From Vibrio fortis (GTDB taxonomy: Bacteria > Pseudomonadota > Gammaproteobacteria > Enterobacterales > Vibrionaceae), in the NCBI RefSeq assembly GCF_024347475.1, contig NZ_AP025488.1:868001-932000 (forward strand): a DNA stretch of 64,000 bases, written 5' to 3'. A program made the position numbers and the translations under genes. This document shows positions 1 to 8,862 of this stretch, piece after piece. Numbering within the stretch: position 1 is the stretch's first letter; each line of letters opens with the position of its first letter. The notes beneath the pieces were generated by a model. The model had not been told where the DNA came from. It saw nothing but the letters and a program-made list of their open reading frames with translations, and ran no database searches.

Positions 1-3000
1 TGAGTCAGATACTAAAAAAGGCGAGCATTATTGCTCAAGCTTCAGCTTACTTTATTGTCAATGACCGCTTTGATGAACTGTTTGATTTGTTTGAAGTTTT
101 TGATACCGACAGCTCATTTCAAGTGATTACGGCGCAAGCTGATAACAATAATCGACCGATTAAATCTTGGTATCTCGGTAACTTAGTCGATGACCACGGG
201 GAGAGGAAAAATACGTCTCACTTTGCATCTGTCACCAAAACGGCAAATTACCGGACTAAAGGGGGAGCGATTAATTCAGGCTCGATGACTTTCTATTTTG
301 ATACTCAGTCACCAGTCCGTAAGCACGTTTACTTTCCTACCATAGAACAGTTCGACCAGTTCGGTGATGCGGCAAAACGTTATATTGCCGATGTGTATCA
401 AGCGAACAACTTGATTGGGGAAATACTCGATTTAAGCCAAGAAGAAAGACAGTGGATCAAAGACACTCCGAATGTGCGGATCGGAATCGATCCTAATTCG
501 CTCCCTTATGAGGCCGTCTCGAGCGCCGGTGAATATATTGGGATGATTGATGACTACTTAAAACTCATCGAACAAAAAACAGGTCTAAACATTGAGCATG
601 TTGATGTAGCGAATTGGTCAGAAACCAGAAGCTTAGTCGACCGTCAGCAAGTAGAGCTGGTTTCTGCAGCTAAAGAAAATGTTTCTCTGGGTGAAAATGT
701 TAGAGCCGCACAACGCTTGTTTTCGAGTCGATTAGCCATCGCTTCAAGACGGGATGTCAGTAGCTTAGTTTTAGAAGAAGCGTCAGGCTGGAAGATTGGT
801 ATTCTAAAAAATGCGGCCAATACCAGTGCGATAATGGAGAAATACCCCAACGTCGAGTGGGTTTTGGTTGAGTCAACGGCCAATGGCCTTAATCAGCTCG
901 ATGACCAAACCTTAGATGGGATGATAGATACCGTTGATGTCCTAAATTATCTCATTGACTCATTCGGTCACCGAGAGATCGGAATTATTGGTCGACTTGA
1001 TTTCTATCTCTCACCAACTCTGCATGTGATTAAAAGTGAACCTCAGCTTTATTCAATCATCAATAAGGCGATCGAAAGCATTTCCGCAGATGAGCACCAA
1101 AAGATATCAACGAAATGGGCCGCTCCGAAAGCGATAGAGAGAGTCGACTATCAACTTGTCTATACCATCTCAGTTTTTTCTCTGGTGATTGTTTTTCTAA
1201 TTGTCTTTTGGAATCGCAAGCTCGCAAAACAGATTCGGATTGCGAATGATGCCACCAACGCGCTCAAGAAGGCACAGGCAGAGCTTTATAACATGTTGAA
1301 TAGTTCTCCCATTGCAGCCGCTGTTGTATTTGAAGAACAAGTTCGTTACGCCAACGATACAGCAAAACACTTATTTGGGGTGGAGAATGTCGAACTCTCC
1401 TCAATTGACGTATCGTCTATTCATGATTCACTGGAAGTACGCGACGAGATCCACAACGAACTGAATGTGAATGGCAAGGTTGAGAACAAAGAGTTGGTGT
1501 TGAAAAAGTCTGATGGAACACGATTCGTTGCTCTAGTTAGTTACTACCTGTTTGAGTTAGACGGAGAAATTGCCACGCTGTTTTGGGCTTTTGATATTTC
1601 GGAAATGAAACGCCTTAACGAACAATTGGAAGAAGAGAAAGAGAGAGCGGATCTTGCAAGCCAAGCTAAATCTGAATTTCTAGCGAATATGAGCCACGAA
1701 ATCAGAACGCCAATGAACGCTATTATTGGTTTGTCTTATTTGGCCATTGGCGAAATCACTAACCCCGTGGCAAAAAACTATGTTGAGAAAGTCCACCGCT
1801 CAGGTCAGTCGCTACTCACTATCATTAATGACATTCTGGACTTTTCTAAGATAGAGGCGGGTGAGCTTGGCATTGATAGCATACCGTTTAGCGCTATTCA
1901 GCCTTTGAATGAAGTTGTAGAGCTAATGGAATCGAAAGCGAGCGAAAAGCAACTGGCACTGCATACCGATTTTGATATTCCCAATGACCTAGCGCTGATT
2001 GGCGACCCCTTGAGACTATTCCAAGTCGTGCTGAACCTCGTAGGCAATGCGATTAAGTTTACTGAGCAGGGTCACGTTACCATTCAATGTCGTGTCATAG
2101 GCGAGTCTTTGGATACGACAACCTTGAGTGTCTCCGTTGTCGATACTGGTATCGGCATATCAAATGAGCATAAGAAACATCTCTTTGAAGCATTCAAACA
2201 AGCTGATAGCACCACGACCAGACGTTTTGGTGGTACTGGACTTGGGCTCAATATCAGCCAAAAACTGATTCAAGCAATGGGCAGCGAGATACATATCGAT
2301 AGTGAGTTAGGGAAGGGGAGTTGTTTCTATTTCACTCTCGAACTGCCTAATGCCTCACAAGCGGAAGTAGCCAAATTCAGAACCAAAGAAGCGGCCAAAA
2401 CGCAAACTGTGTTCTTTAACGGCGAACGCGTGCTTTTGGCAGAAGATAACGAATTGAACCAAGACCTAGCGCTGGCGTTTCTCAAGAGAATGAACTTAAC
2501 AGTCGACTTGGCAGAAAATGGCCAACAGGCGGTAGATTGCGTTAGAAACAATGACTACAAACTTATCTTGATGGACTTACAAATGCCTATCATGGATGGT
2601 TATGCTGCAACGCGTCACATTAAACAAATTAAGGGGGATATCCCAATCATTGCTATGTCTGCAAATGCATTCTCAGAGGCTAAGCAGCGGGCGATAGAAG
2701 CGGGTATCGATGATTTCCTTGATAAGCCTATTATGATCGACAAAGCCGTGGCGAAGATCGCTGATTATCTTGGGGCAAGTATTGCTAACGATACTAGTCA
2801 AGAGAGTGAGCCGTTCATCACAAGCCAAAACTCTATCTCTCGTTTGGAAACAGAGGGGGAGATATTGTCATTGACTGTGATCGACCGCTCTACCCAAGGT
2901 GATGAGTTGTTGAAGCAGAAGCTACTCTCTCGCTTTAACGCTCAGGCTCAACCCATGCTGGAACATGCCCAAGCTTATCTCAACGATGGAGATTGGGAGG

Positions 3001-3425
3001 CTTTAGAACGAGAATTGCACTCACTGAAAAGCATGTGTGGCGCGATAGGCGGAGTTAAGGCTCAGAGCGCTTTGGCTTACTTTGAACGTAGAGCGAGAGA
3101 GCGGAGCTTAACTGGGGCTGATTTAGAGACTGCGGCAGCGAGAATCGCCGAGTTAATTGAAGCCCTTCGCCCTTATCTCAAACAAGAGCGCCAACCAAGT
3201 AACAATTTGCTTGATGACGGTTTAAGTCATGAATCAATAGCGATGACTTTAGAACAAAAACAGAAGCTGATTGAATTGATCTCTAATTACGATAGTGAAG
3301 CACTCGACTTAACAAATGAGTTATTGTCGAGCACCACGGAGTCTGGGTTAAAAGAAGTTCAACAAGCTCTTGAACAATATGATTTTGATACGGCATTGGA
3401 ACGTGCAAATCACATTAAATCATAG
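1..3425 (+). CDS. BvgS-like hybrid sensor histidine kinase (5' end outside window)
   Basis: The reading frame is open from base 3 with no stop, so the true start lies left of the window; the TTG at 87 is internal. Domains by position: part of an extracytoplasmic sensor; a periplasmic solute-binding-like domain (SBP_bac_3 type) at about 465-1130; a membrane helix at 1149-1215; a PAS-like region at 1270-1600; a HisKA domain with the H-box SHEIRTP (His codon 1695-1697); an HATPase domain with DTGIGIS and GGTGLGL; a receiver domain with LMDLQMP (Asp codon 2574-2576); and a C-terminal Hpt domain with ELHSLKS (His codon 3018-3020). This His-Asp-His relay is the unorthodox BvgS/EvgS architecture, usually paired with a separate response regulator, which is not visible here. 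The ligand is unknown; solute-binding sensors of this type often detect amino acids or other small molecules. Confidence 0.9.
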   Translation, partial: SQILKKASIIAQASAYFIVNDRFDELFDLFEVFDTDSSFQVITAQADNNNRPIKSWYLGNLVDDHGERKNTSHFASVTKTANYRTKGGAINSGSMTFYFDTQSPVRKHVYFPTIEQFDQFGDAAKRYIADVYQANNLIGEILDLSQEERQWIKDTPNVRIGIDPNSLPYEAVSSAGEYIGMIDDYLKLIEQKTGLNIEHVDVANWSETRSLVDRQQVELVSAAKENVSLGENVRAAQRLFSSRLAIASRRDVSSLVLEEASGWKIGILKNAANTSAIMEKYPNVEWVLVESTANGLNQLDDQTLDGMIDTVDVLNYLIDSFGHREIGIIGRLDFYLSPTLHVIKSEPQLYSIINKAIESISADEHQKISTKWAAPKAIERVDYQLVYTISVFSLVIVFLIVFWNRKLAKQIRIANDATNALKKAQAELYNMLNSSPIAAAVVFEEQVRYANDTAKHLFGVENVELSSIDVSSIHDSLEVRDEIHNELNVNGKVENKELVLKKSDGTRFVALVSYYLFELDGEIATLFWAFDISEMKRLNEQLEEEKERADLASQAKSEFLANMSHEIRTPMNAIIGLSYLAIGEITNPVAKNYVEKVHRSGQSLLTIINDILDFSKIEAGELGIDSIPFSAIQPLNEVVELMESKASEKQLALHTDFDIPNDLALIGDPLRLFQVVLNLVGNAIKFTEQGHVTIQCRVIGESLDTTTLSVSVVDTGIGISNEHKKHLFEAFKQADSTTTRRFGGTGLGLNISQKLIQAMGSEIHIDSELGKGSCFYFTLELPNASQAEVAKFRTKEAAKTQTVFFNGERVLLAEDNELNQDLALAFLKRMNLTVDLAENGQQAVDCVRNNDYKLILMDLQMPIMDGYAATRHIKQIKGDIPIIAMSANAFSEAKQRAIEAGIDDFLDKPIMIDKAVAKIADYLGASIANDTSQESEPFITSQNSISRLETEGEILSLTVIDRSTQGDELLKQKLLSRFNAQAQPMLEHAQAYLNDGDWEALERELHSLKSMCGAIGGVKAQSALAYFERRARERSLTGADLETAAARIAELIEALRPYLKQERQPSNNLLDDGLSHESIAMTLEQKQKLIELISNYDSEALDLTNELLSSTTESGLKEVQQALEQYDFDTALERANHIKS

Positions 3426-3452
3426 CCCGGTGTAGGGGAGTGCAGGGCTATG
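3421..3452. terminator. Possible hairpin between convergent genes
   Basis: ATAGCCC and GGGCTAT form a 7-bp stem just after the kinase stop codon, between the convergent kinase and LysR genes. There is no clear T-run, so terminator function is uncertain. Confidence 0.35.
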
Positions 3453-3468
3453 GGCAATAGAGATTGAG

Positions 3469-4377
3469 CTATGACGGTTGTTCTATGCTGTTGGCAAAGG
3501 TCTGTTTAATCAAATCGATCACAGTATCGTATCGGCGTGGCAGTGTTCGATTTCTCTTTTGAACCAAGTAAAGCGCCTCTTCGACTTTTACTTTGGGTGG
3601 CACTACGTGCAATTGCTCTTTATTTGGGAAGTTATCTACGGCTCCCTCGGGGAGCACCGTAAAGCCAAGCCCTTTGGATACAGGCAGCAGGATTTGATGA
3701 AGTTGATTGATGTATCCGGTTTTCGGTAACTCGTTAATATTGAGCTTTTTCAGTGCCTCATCTCCGCATGAGTCGAAATACAGAGAAAGGTAGTGCGTAG
3801 AGTCTGGGTGAGCAATCAGGCCAAGCTGGTGGAGTTTCTCTGGTGTGATCTCGACATTCTCTAGGCTTTTATGAGTGATAAGGCACAAGGCTTCCTTACC
3901 AATCATTTCCGTTTGGTAGACTCTGTCATTGGGAAGTTGCGTTACGATGCCGACATCAATGGTTCCCTGTAACACATCATTAAAGATACGCTGATTGGGT
4001 GAAGCCTCGACATGAATGCTGAGCTCTGGGTGTTGGGATTGCAGTTCAAGAAAATCCGGATAGAGCTGCAGAGCAAGTGTACCAGAGCATGAGAGGTTAC
4101 ATTGACCAGCGAATGGGTTGTCAAATCGCAGAGATTCAAACAGCTCTTCTTGCTCTTTATTCAGCTTAAGTGCGTAGCGATAGATAATTCGACCTTGCTC
4201 GGTTAGCTCAAAGGTTTTGTTTTCACGAGAAAGTAGGGAGCAGTTACAGGCTTGCTCCAGTTTCTTTATGTGCTGGCTCACTCCTGGCTGAGTCATGTAG
4301 AGTTTCTCTGCCGTTTGAGTGAAGTGGCCGACTTCCACAAGTGTTTTAAAAGTGTTGAGCCAAAGCGGATTAATCAT
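3469..4377 (-). CDS. LysR family transcriptional regulator
   Basis: A 302-residue LysR-type regulator. The N-terminal winged helix-turn-helix (about residues 5-64) has the typical pattern FTQTAEKLYMTQPGVSQHIK, followed by a periplasmic-binding-protein-like effector domain (about 90-295). The start is placed at the ATG at 4377 because AAGG lies about 6 bases upstream; an in-frame codon at 4407 would add ten residues without a better ribosome site. It is divergent from the MFS transporter gene at 4538, with 160 bp between them. That is the usual LysR arrangement, so the transporter is its likely target. The effector cannot be read from the sequence. Confidence 0.9.
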   Translation of the reverse strand: MINPLWLNTFKTLVEVGHFTQTAEKLYMTQPGVSQHIKKLEQACNCSLLSRENKTFELTEQGRIIYRYALKLNKEQEELFESLRFDNPFAGQCNLSCSGTLALQLYPDFLELQSQHPELSIHVEASPNQRIFNDVLQGTIDVGIVTQLPNDRVYQTEMIGKEALCLITHKSLENVEITPEKLHQLGLIAHPDSTHYLSLYFDSCGDEALKKLNINELPKTGYINQLHQILLPVSKGLGFTVLPEGAVDNFPNKEQLHVVPPKVKVEEALYLVQKRNRTLPRRYDTVIDLIKQTFANSIEQPS

Positions 4378-4537
4378 TACGAACCTTATATAACAGATTA
4401 TTATCACAAGCTTTAATTAGCATAACTCAAAGTAGTCATGTTGGATAAATATATCGTCATGAATGTCGGCCATTAAAGGGTTGCAACTTTGTTGTCATTT
4501 TGTTGTAGTTGCCACCTAGTGCATAAAAGGTGGCAAA

Positions 4538-5713
4538 ATGAACAGGAACGTTTGGATACTCTCTCTCTGTCAGGCTCTATTGATGACTGGCAATATTCTA
4601 CTTATCTCGGTGATTGGTTTAATTGGAAAACAGATCGCTCCGAGTCAGAGTATGATCACCTTGCCCGTTGCATTGCAGTTTCTTGGCTTAATGGCGGCGA
4701 CTATTCCTGCCTCTCTTATCTCTGGAAAGTTAGGGCGCAAACGCGGCTTTAGCATCGGTAACCTAGTCGGTATTTCTGGAGCGAGTCTGGCAACCTTTGC
4801 GCTCTCTACTCAACACTTTTACCTGTTCTGCTTTGCGACTTTTTTACTCGGTATCGGTATCGGCTTCGGAACTTTGTATCGATTTGCTGCGATTGAAGTT
4901 TGCAGTGAAGAAGCGCGCCATAGAGCGATCTCTATTTCAATGGCGGGTGGGGTCTTGGCGGCGGTGTTGGGGCCAAATTTAGCCGTGATGTCACAACAGT
5001 GGTCACAAGATGGCCTTTACATCGGTGCTTTTGCATCTCTCATTGGGCTCAACGTGCTCGCACTGGTTATTCTGCAGACGGTTCAATTCCCTAAGTTCAG
5101 CCTAGCAAACCAACACGTTAAAACTGATTCAGTGCGTACAATGATCAAAGCGCCTAATTTTGTTGGTGCTGTGTTTGCCGCTATGGTCGCCTATGCGGTG
5201 ATGAATATTTTAATGACAGCGACACCCTTGGCGATGATCGGATGTGGTTTTGATTTTACCAAAGCAGCTGGCGTCATTGAGTGGCATGTATTGGGCATGT
5301 TCGTTCCTGCTTTCTTTACTGGTGGGCTCATTGAGAGGTTTGGCGCTAAGCGCATGATTTTGGCTGGGGCGGTACTGTTCTTGTTGTGCATTGCCATCAA
5401 CATTCATGGCGAGTCGATCTGGCACTTTAGAGCGGCGTTGGTGCTACTTGGCATTGGTTGGAACTTTATGTTTATCGCGGCCACAGGGCTATTTAGCCAA
5501 TCTTACCAATCTAAGAATAAGTCTAAGGCGCAAGCCTTGAATGAGTTTGTTGTATTTAGTTGTGTGAGTATTACGGCACTGCTTTCTGGTTGGCTTGAGT
5601 CGACGGTCGGCTGGCAAATGCTCAACATCTACGTATTGCCGTTTGTTCTGTTGGTGATCATGGTGTTCGCATTTAGTGCGAAGAAATCGAGCCGTCCATC
5701 AGTAACTCAGTAG
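4538..5713 (+). CDS. MFS transporter, substrate unknown
   Basis: A 391-residue integral membrane protein with about twelve hydrophobic segments and the cytoplasmic loop motif GKLGRKRGF after helix 2, a variant of the MFS signature GxLaDrxGrkr. A purine-rich site (AAAGGTGG) lies about 5 bases before the ATG, which supports this start. It is divergent from a LysR regulator and probably controlled by it. Substrate and direction are unknown; the closest general class is drug/metabolite efflux. A stem-loop follows at 5749. Confidence 0.85.
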   Translation: MNRNVWILSLCQALLMTGNILLISVIGLIGKQIAPSQSMITLPVALQFLGLMAATIPASLISGKLGRKRGFSIGNLVGISGASLATFALSTQHFYLFCFATFLLGIGIGFGTLYRFAAIEVCSEEARHRAISISMAGGVLAAVLGPNLAVMSQQWSQDGLYIGAFASLIGLNVLALVILQTVQFPKFSLANQHVKTDSVRTMIKAPNFVGAVFAAMVAYAVMNILMTATPLAMIGCGFDFTKAAGVIEWHVLGMFVPAFFTGGLIERFGAKRMILAGAVLFLLCIAINIHGESIWHFRAALVLLGIGWNFMFIAATGLFSQSYQSKNKSKAQALNEFVVFSCVSITALLSGWLESTVGWQMLNIYVLPFVLLVIMVFAFSAKKSSRPSVTQ

Positions 5714-5748
5714 CCGCTGGTCATCTCTTATAATCTCATCTTAATTGG

Positions 5749-5780
5749 AGTGCTCGAACGGTTTAGGACGAGCACTTTAT
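5749..5780 (+). terminator. Rho-independent terminator after MFS gene
   Basis: AGTGCTCG (5749-5756) and CGAGCACT (5769-5776) form a perfect 8-bp stem followed by TTAT. It lies 36 bases after the MFS stop codon. Confidence 0.6.
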
Positions 5781-5930
5781 TCTGAATCTCATATTGTTAA
5801 ATGTTTGATAAATAATTAAAAAGTTCAAATTTTCTACATCTTTTATTGGGTTTGTCGATTTTAATCCCATGATCGACAGATTTTTTACATAGCTTTATTC
5901 GATATTTACTTTTTTTTCATGAATCATATG

Positions 5931-5936
5931 TATAAT
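5931..5936 (+). promoter_or_regulatory. Probable -10 element of the lpxL-like gene
   Basis: A consensus TATAAT lies 28 bases upstream of the start codon at 5964. The -35 region is poor. A strong Shine-Dalgarno AGGAGG follows at about 5954-5959. Confidence 0.4.
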
Positions 5937-5963
5937 TGCGCCGCTTTTATTCTAGGAGGCGTA

Positions 5964-6899
5964 ATGAAAGTTGTAGAACGTCCAAAGTTAACGTTGTCTT
6001 TGTTGTTACCAAAATACTGGTGTGTTTGGTTTGGGTTTGGGTTCTTAGCTCTGCTAGTGAATCTTCTTCCTTATCGTGTATTGGTTTTTATTGGAGAGGG
6101 TGTTGGTCAACTGGCAAAGTTGATCATTAGTAAGCGTGCAAAGGTGGCTCGACGCAACTTTGAGTTAGCATTTCCAGAATTGTCTGAACAAGAGATTGAG
6201 AAGTTAGTTCGACGAAACTTTGATTACGCTGGTATGGCTTTAATTGAAACAGGTATGGCTTGGTTCTGGCCAGATTGGCGAGTGAAGCGCCATATGCGCG
6301 TTGCGGGAAAAGATCTTATCCTAGAGCAAGAAGAGAATGGACGTGGTGTGCTGGTGGCATGCGGTCATTTTCTTAACCTAGAGATGACAGCGCGAATCTT
6401 CAGTTTGTTTGCCCCTGGTTACGGTGTATATCGACCGCACAGTAATGCGGCTTATGAGTTTATTCAACATCATGGAAGAACACGTAAAGGGCACAAAATG
6501 ATCGATCGCTCCGATCTAAAAGGCATGCTCAAGGTACTTAAATCAGGCAATCGGCTGTGGTACTTACCGGACCATGATTACGGAGCAAATGCCTCTGTTT
6601 TTGTCCCGTTCTTTGGCGTCGACAAGGCTTCAACAACAGCGGGGACTGGCTTCTTAATTGATGCAACCAAGTGTGCCGTTATGTCAGGAGTAAGTGTGAG
6701 AAAAGGTGGAGTTTATGAGTTGCAGATCAGCGAGGACTTCAGCGATAAATTCCCACGTAAGCAGCCAGAAGTTGCAGCACAAGTTATGAACCAAGAAATT
6801 GAACGTCTAATTTTAAAAGACATCAGTGCTTGGATGTGGTTACACAGAAGGTATAAGACTCTGCCGGAAGATCATATCGGTCCCTGCCGTTATGCCTAG
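5964..6899 (+). CDS. lpxL: LpxL-type lipid A lauroyl acyltransferase
   Basis: A 311-residue inner-membrane acyltransferase of the LpxL/LpxM/LpxP family, which transfers an acyl chain from acyl-ACP to Kdo2-lipid IVA in lipid A synthesis. It has one N-terminal hydrophobic segment (about 20-45), the catalytic HX4E motif in GHFLNLEM (His135, Glu140) and the conserved stretches GMALIETGMAWFWPD, YRPHSN, WYLPDHDYG and MWLHRRYKT. These resemble E. coli LpxL/LpxP more than LpxM. The start at 5964 is fixed by AGGAGG 5 bases upstream; an upstream in-frame ATG at 5919 has no ribosome site. It is monocistronic with its own terminator. Vibrios carry several paralogs, so it could be an accessory or condition-specific copy. 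Confidence 0.85.
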   Translation: MKVVERPKLTLSLLLPKYWCVWFGFGFLALLVNLLPYRVLVFIGEGVGQLAKLIISKRAKVARRNFELAFPELSEQEIEKLVRRNFDYAGMALIETGMAWFWPDWRVKRHMRVAGKDLILEQEENGRGVLVACGHFLNLEMTARIFSLFAPGYGVYRPHSNAAYEFIQHHGRTRKGHKMIDRSDLKGMLKVLKSGNRLWYLPDHDYGANASVFVPFFGVDKASTTAGTGFLIDATKCAVMSGVSVRKGGVYELQISEDFSDKFPRKQPEVAAQVMNQEIERLILKDISAWMWLHRRYKTLPEDHIGPCRYA

Positions 6900-6937
6900 T
6901 CTGTTCGAATAGCACCGCTCTATTCATAATTTTCTTT

Positions 6938-6966
6938 AAGCCTTGGGTGTCAATCCGAGGCTTTGT
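6938..6966 (+). terminator. Terminator after lpxL-like gene
   Basis: AAGCCTTGG and CCGAGGCTT form a 9-bp stem (one G-T pair) followed by TGTTG, 38 bases after the stop codon. Confidence 0.6.
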
Positions 6967-7104
6967 TGTATTTGTGACCTATTACGATAACAAACGAACA
7001 AAGTACCGTCATTTGCGCAAAATGTGAGGTTCATATTTTGTCATAATTTCAATTATTGTATATATTCGCCTGCTAAAATTATAAATACCATAAAGCAACG
7101 AATA

Positions 7105-8667
7105 ATGACTGCCAGCCTATCTTCTCAACGACGTGAAACACTTTTAAACGATACGGATCAACTAGTATCGACGACCGATCTAAAAGGCGTAATTACCTAC
7201 AGCAATGAGGCGTTTTGTCGAATTGCGGAATATGAACAAGATGAACTATTGGGTCAGAACCATAATATTGTTCGTCACGATGAAATGCCTAAAGCAGCTT
7301 TTGCTGATATGTGGGTCAACCTTAAACAGGGTAAGGCCTGGCGCGGTATTGTTAAGAACAAAACCAAATCGGGTGGCTATTACTGGGTGGATGCGTATGT
7401 AACCCCAATTTATAACGATGGCGTTATCAGCGGCTACCAGTCGGTACGTGTAAAGCCTAAAGCACAGTGGGTGCAAGTGGCGGACAAAGCGTATCAAGGC
7501 TTATTGAAGGCTGAGAAAAATGGACGTCAATGGTCGTTGCAAATCAGTGACAGTGTCCGTTACGCCATTCTTTTAGGCTCACTTTCAGCTCCAGTTCTAT
7601 CGAACATGATGGATCTTGGACAGGCATCGCAATGGCTGTGCAGCTTACTTCCTGTTTCTGCGCTCGCATTACTGTTTAGACAAGAGCTGATCGACACGCC
7701 TCGCGAGCTGAAAAAGCTTCAATCTAAGTTTGATAGTGTTAGTCGTCTGGTGTACTCAGGTAATAGCCAGTTTTCGGTAGCAGATTTCCACTTGAAACTC
7801 GCGTCAGCCCGTATTCGCACTGTATTGGGTCGTATGACAGACTCAGCCAAGCCGATTCAGGATTTAGCTGATAACCTAAGCGCAACGTCTTATCAAGTTA
7901 CTGAAGCGCTTGATCAACAGACAAAAGATATTCTTGAAGTACGTGAAGCGACCTGTGAAGTTGAAGTGACTGCAGACGAAGTATCATCGACGACTCAAGA
8001 AGCGCACCAAATCGTAGAAATCACCTTCAAGACATGTGCGAGTGCTAAAGATAGCATCGAACAAACACACAGCAACCTAGATAGCTTGAATGTACAAGCA
8101 GAAAAGGCGACTCAAACGACTTATCAGCTAAGCGACCAAGCCCAAAACGTTAGTAAAATGATGGAAGAGATTGGCGGTATCGCAGAGCAAACCAACTTGC
8201 TGGCCCTGAACGCAGCGATTGAAGCTGCACGAGCAGGCGAGCAAGGTCGTGGCTTTGCTGTCGTAGCAGATGAAGTGCGTGCTTTGTCTGGTCGCACTTC
8301 AAAAGCGACCGTTCAGATTAAAGAAAGCATTGAAACTATGCTTCACACTATTGAAGGCTGGCAGCGCGATATCTTGGATAATCAAGCACAAACCGCGAAG
8401 TGTGGTGAATCAGCACAGGTAAGTTCGGAGCGATTATCTGAAGTTGAAGCGTTAATGGAGCAGATGAACCAATTGATGCAGTCTGTCGAAAATGCAGCCA
8501 ATCAGCAGCGTCAGCTTACCAGTGACGTAAACCTTCACATTCAGTCGATTGCGTCTACAGCGGAACAAAATCTAGCTGCGACGCATTCCGTTAAAGAGCA
8601 TTCGAACGAACTTAAGAACCAAGTAGGGGAGTTCTACTTGCTTGCACAGCGTTTTGAAGAAAAGTAA
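7105..8667 (+). CDS. Aer-like methyl-accepting chemotaxis protein with PAS domain
   Basis: A 520-residue chemoreceptor. An N-terminal PAS domain (about 15-125) carries Aer-type features: NHNIVRHDEMPKAAFADMW, GKAWRGIVKN and YYWVDAYVTPI, the FAD/redox-sensing type of PAS. A hydrophobic region at about 150-200 anchors the protein, with no periplasmic sensor domain. The C-terminal half is a coiled-coil signalling domain with the conserved hairpin tip EQTNLLALNAAIEAARAGE that contacts CheA/CheW. It lacks an obvious C-terminal CheR-tethering pentapeptide. The start is placed at the ATG at 7105, since upstream in-frame starts add non-conserved residues. The likely role is energy or redox taxis, by analogy with E. 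coli Aer. Confidence 0.9.
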   Translation: MTASLSSQRRETLLNDTDQLVSTTDLKGVITYSNEAFCRIAEYEQDELLGQNHNIVRHDEMPKAAFADMWVNLKQGKAWRGIVKNKTKSGGYYWVDAYVTPIYNDGVISGYQSVRVKPKAQWVQVADKAYQGLLKAEKNGRQWSLQISDSVRYAILLGSLSAPVLSNMMDLGQASQWLCSLLPVSALALLFRQELIDTPRELKKLQSKFDSVSRLVYSGNSQFSVADFHLKLASARIRTVLGRMTDSAKPIQDLADNLSATSYQVTEALDQQTKDILEVREATCEVEVTADEVSSTTQEAHQIVEITFKTCASAKDSIEQTHSNLDSLNVQAEKATQTTYQLSDQAQNVSKMMEEIGGIAEQTNLLALNAAIEAARAGEQGRGFAVVADEVRALSGRTSKATVQIKESIETMLHTIEGWQRDILDNQAQTAKCGESAQVSSERLSEVEALMEQMNQLMQSVENAANQQRQLTSDVNLHIQSIASTAEQNLAATHSVKEHSNELKNQVGEFYLLAQRFEEK

Positions 8668-8694
8668 CCATCACCAAGATTGAGCTGTAAGATC

Positions 8695-8751
8695 ACAAAG
8701 CCCCGCACTCGCGGGGCTTTTCTTTGGTACTTTAGTTTATGAACTATCCAT
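8695..8751. repeat. 57-bp direct repeat, copy 1
   Basis: Aligned by eye with 10007-10063, 53 of 57 positions match without gaps. The first 30 bases, which contain the terminator hairpin, are identical. The two copies flank the TraF_2-like gene. Confidence 0.85.
8697..8721 (+). terminator. Terminator after aer-like gene (within direct repeat copy 1)
   Basis: AGCCCCGC and GCGGGGCT form a perfect stem followed by TTTTCTTT. The same hairpin recurs at 10009 as part of a 57-bp direct repeat. Confidence 0.85.
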
Positions 8752-8862
8752 AGAAAGTAAGTATATAAATTATTCACATGATTCGGCTTGATCGGTTATT
8801 ATCCTATATGCATTGACACGCAACAGTGTTCACGCGAATAGATTATAAGGATAATATAAAAA

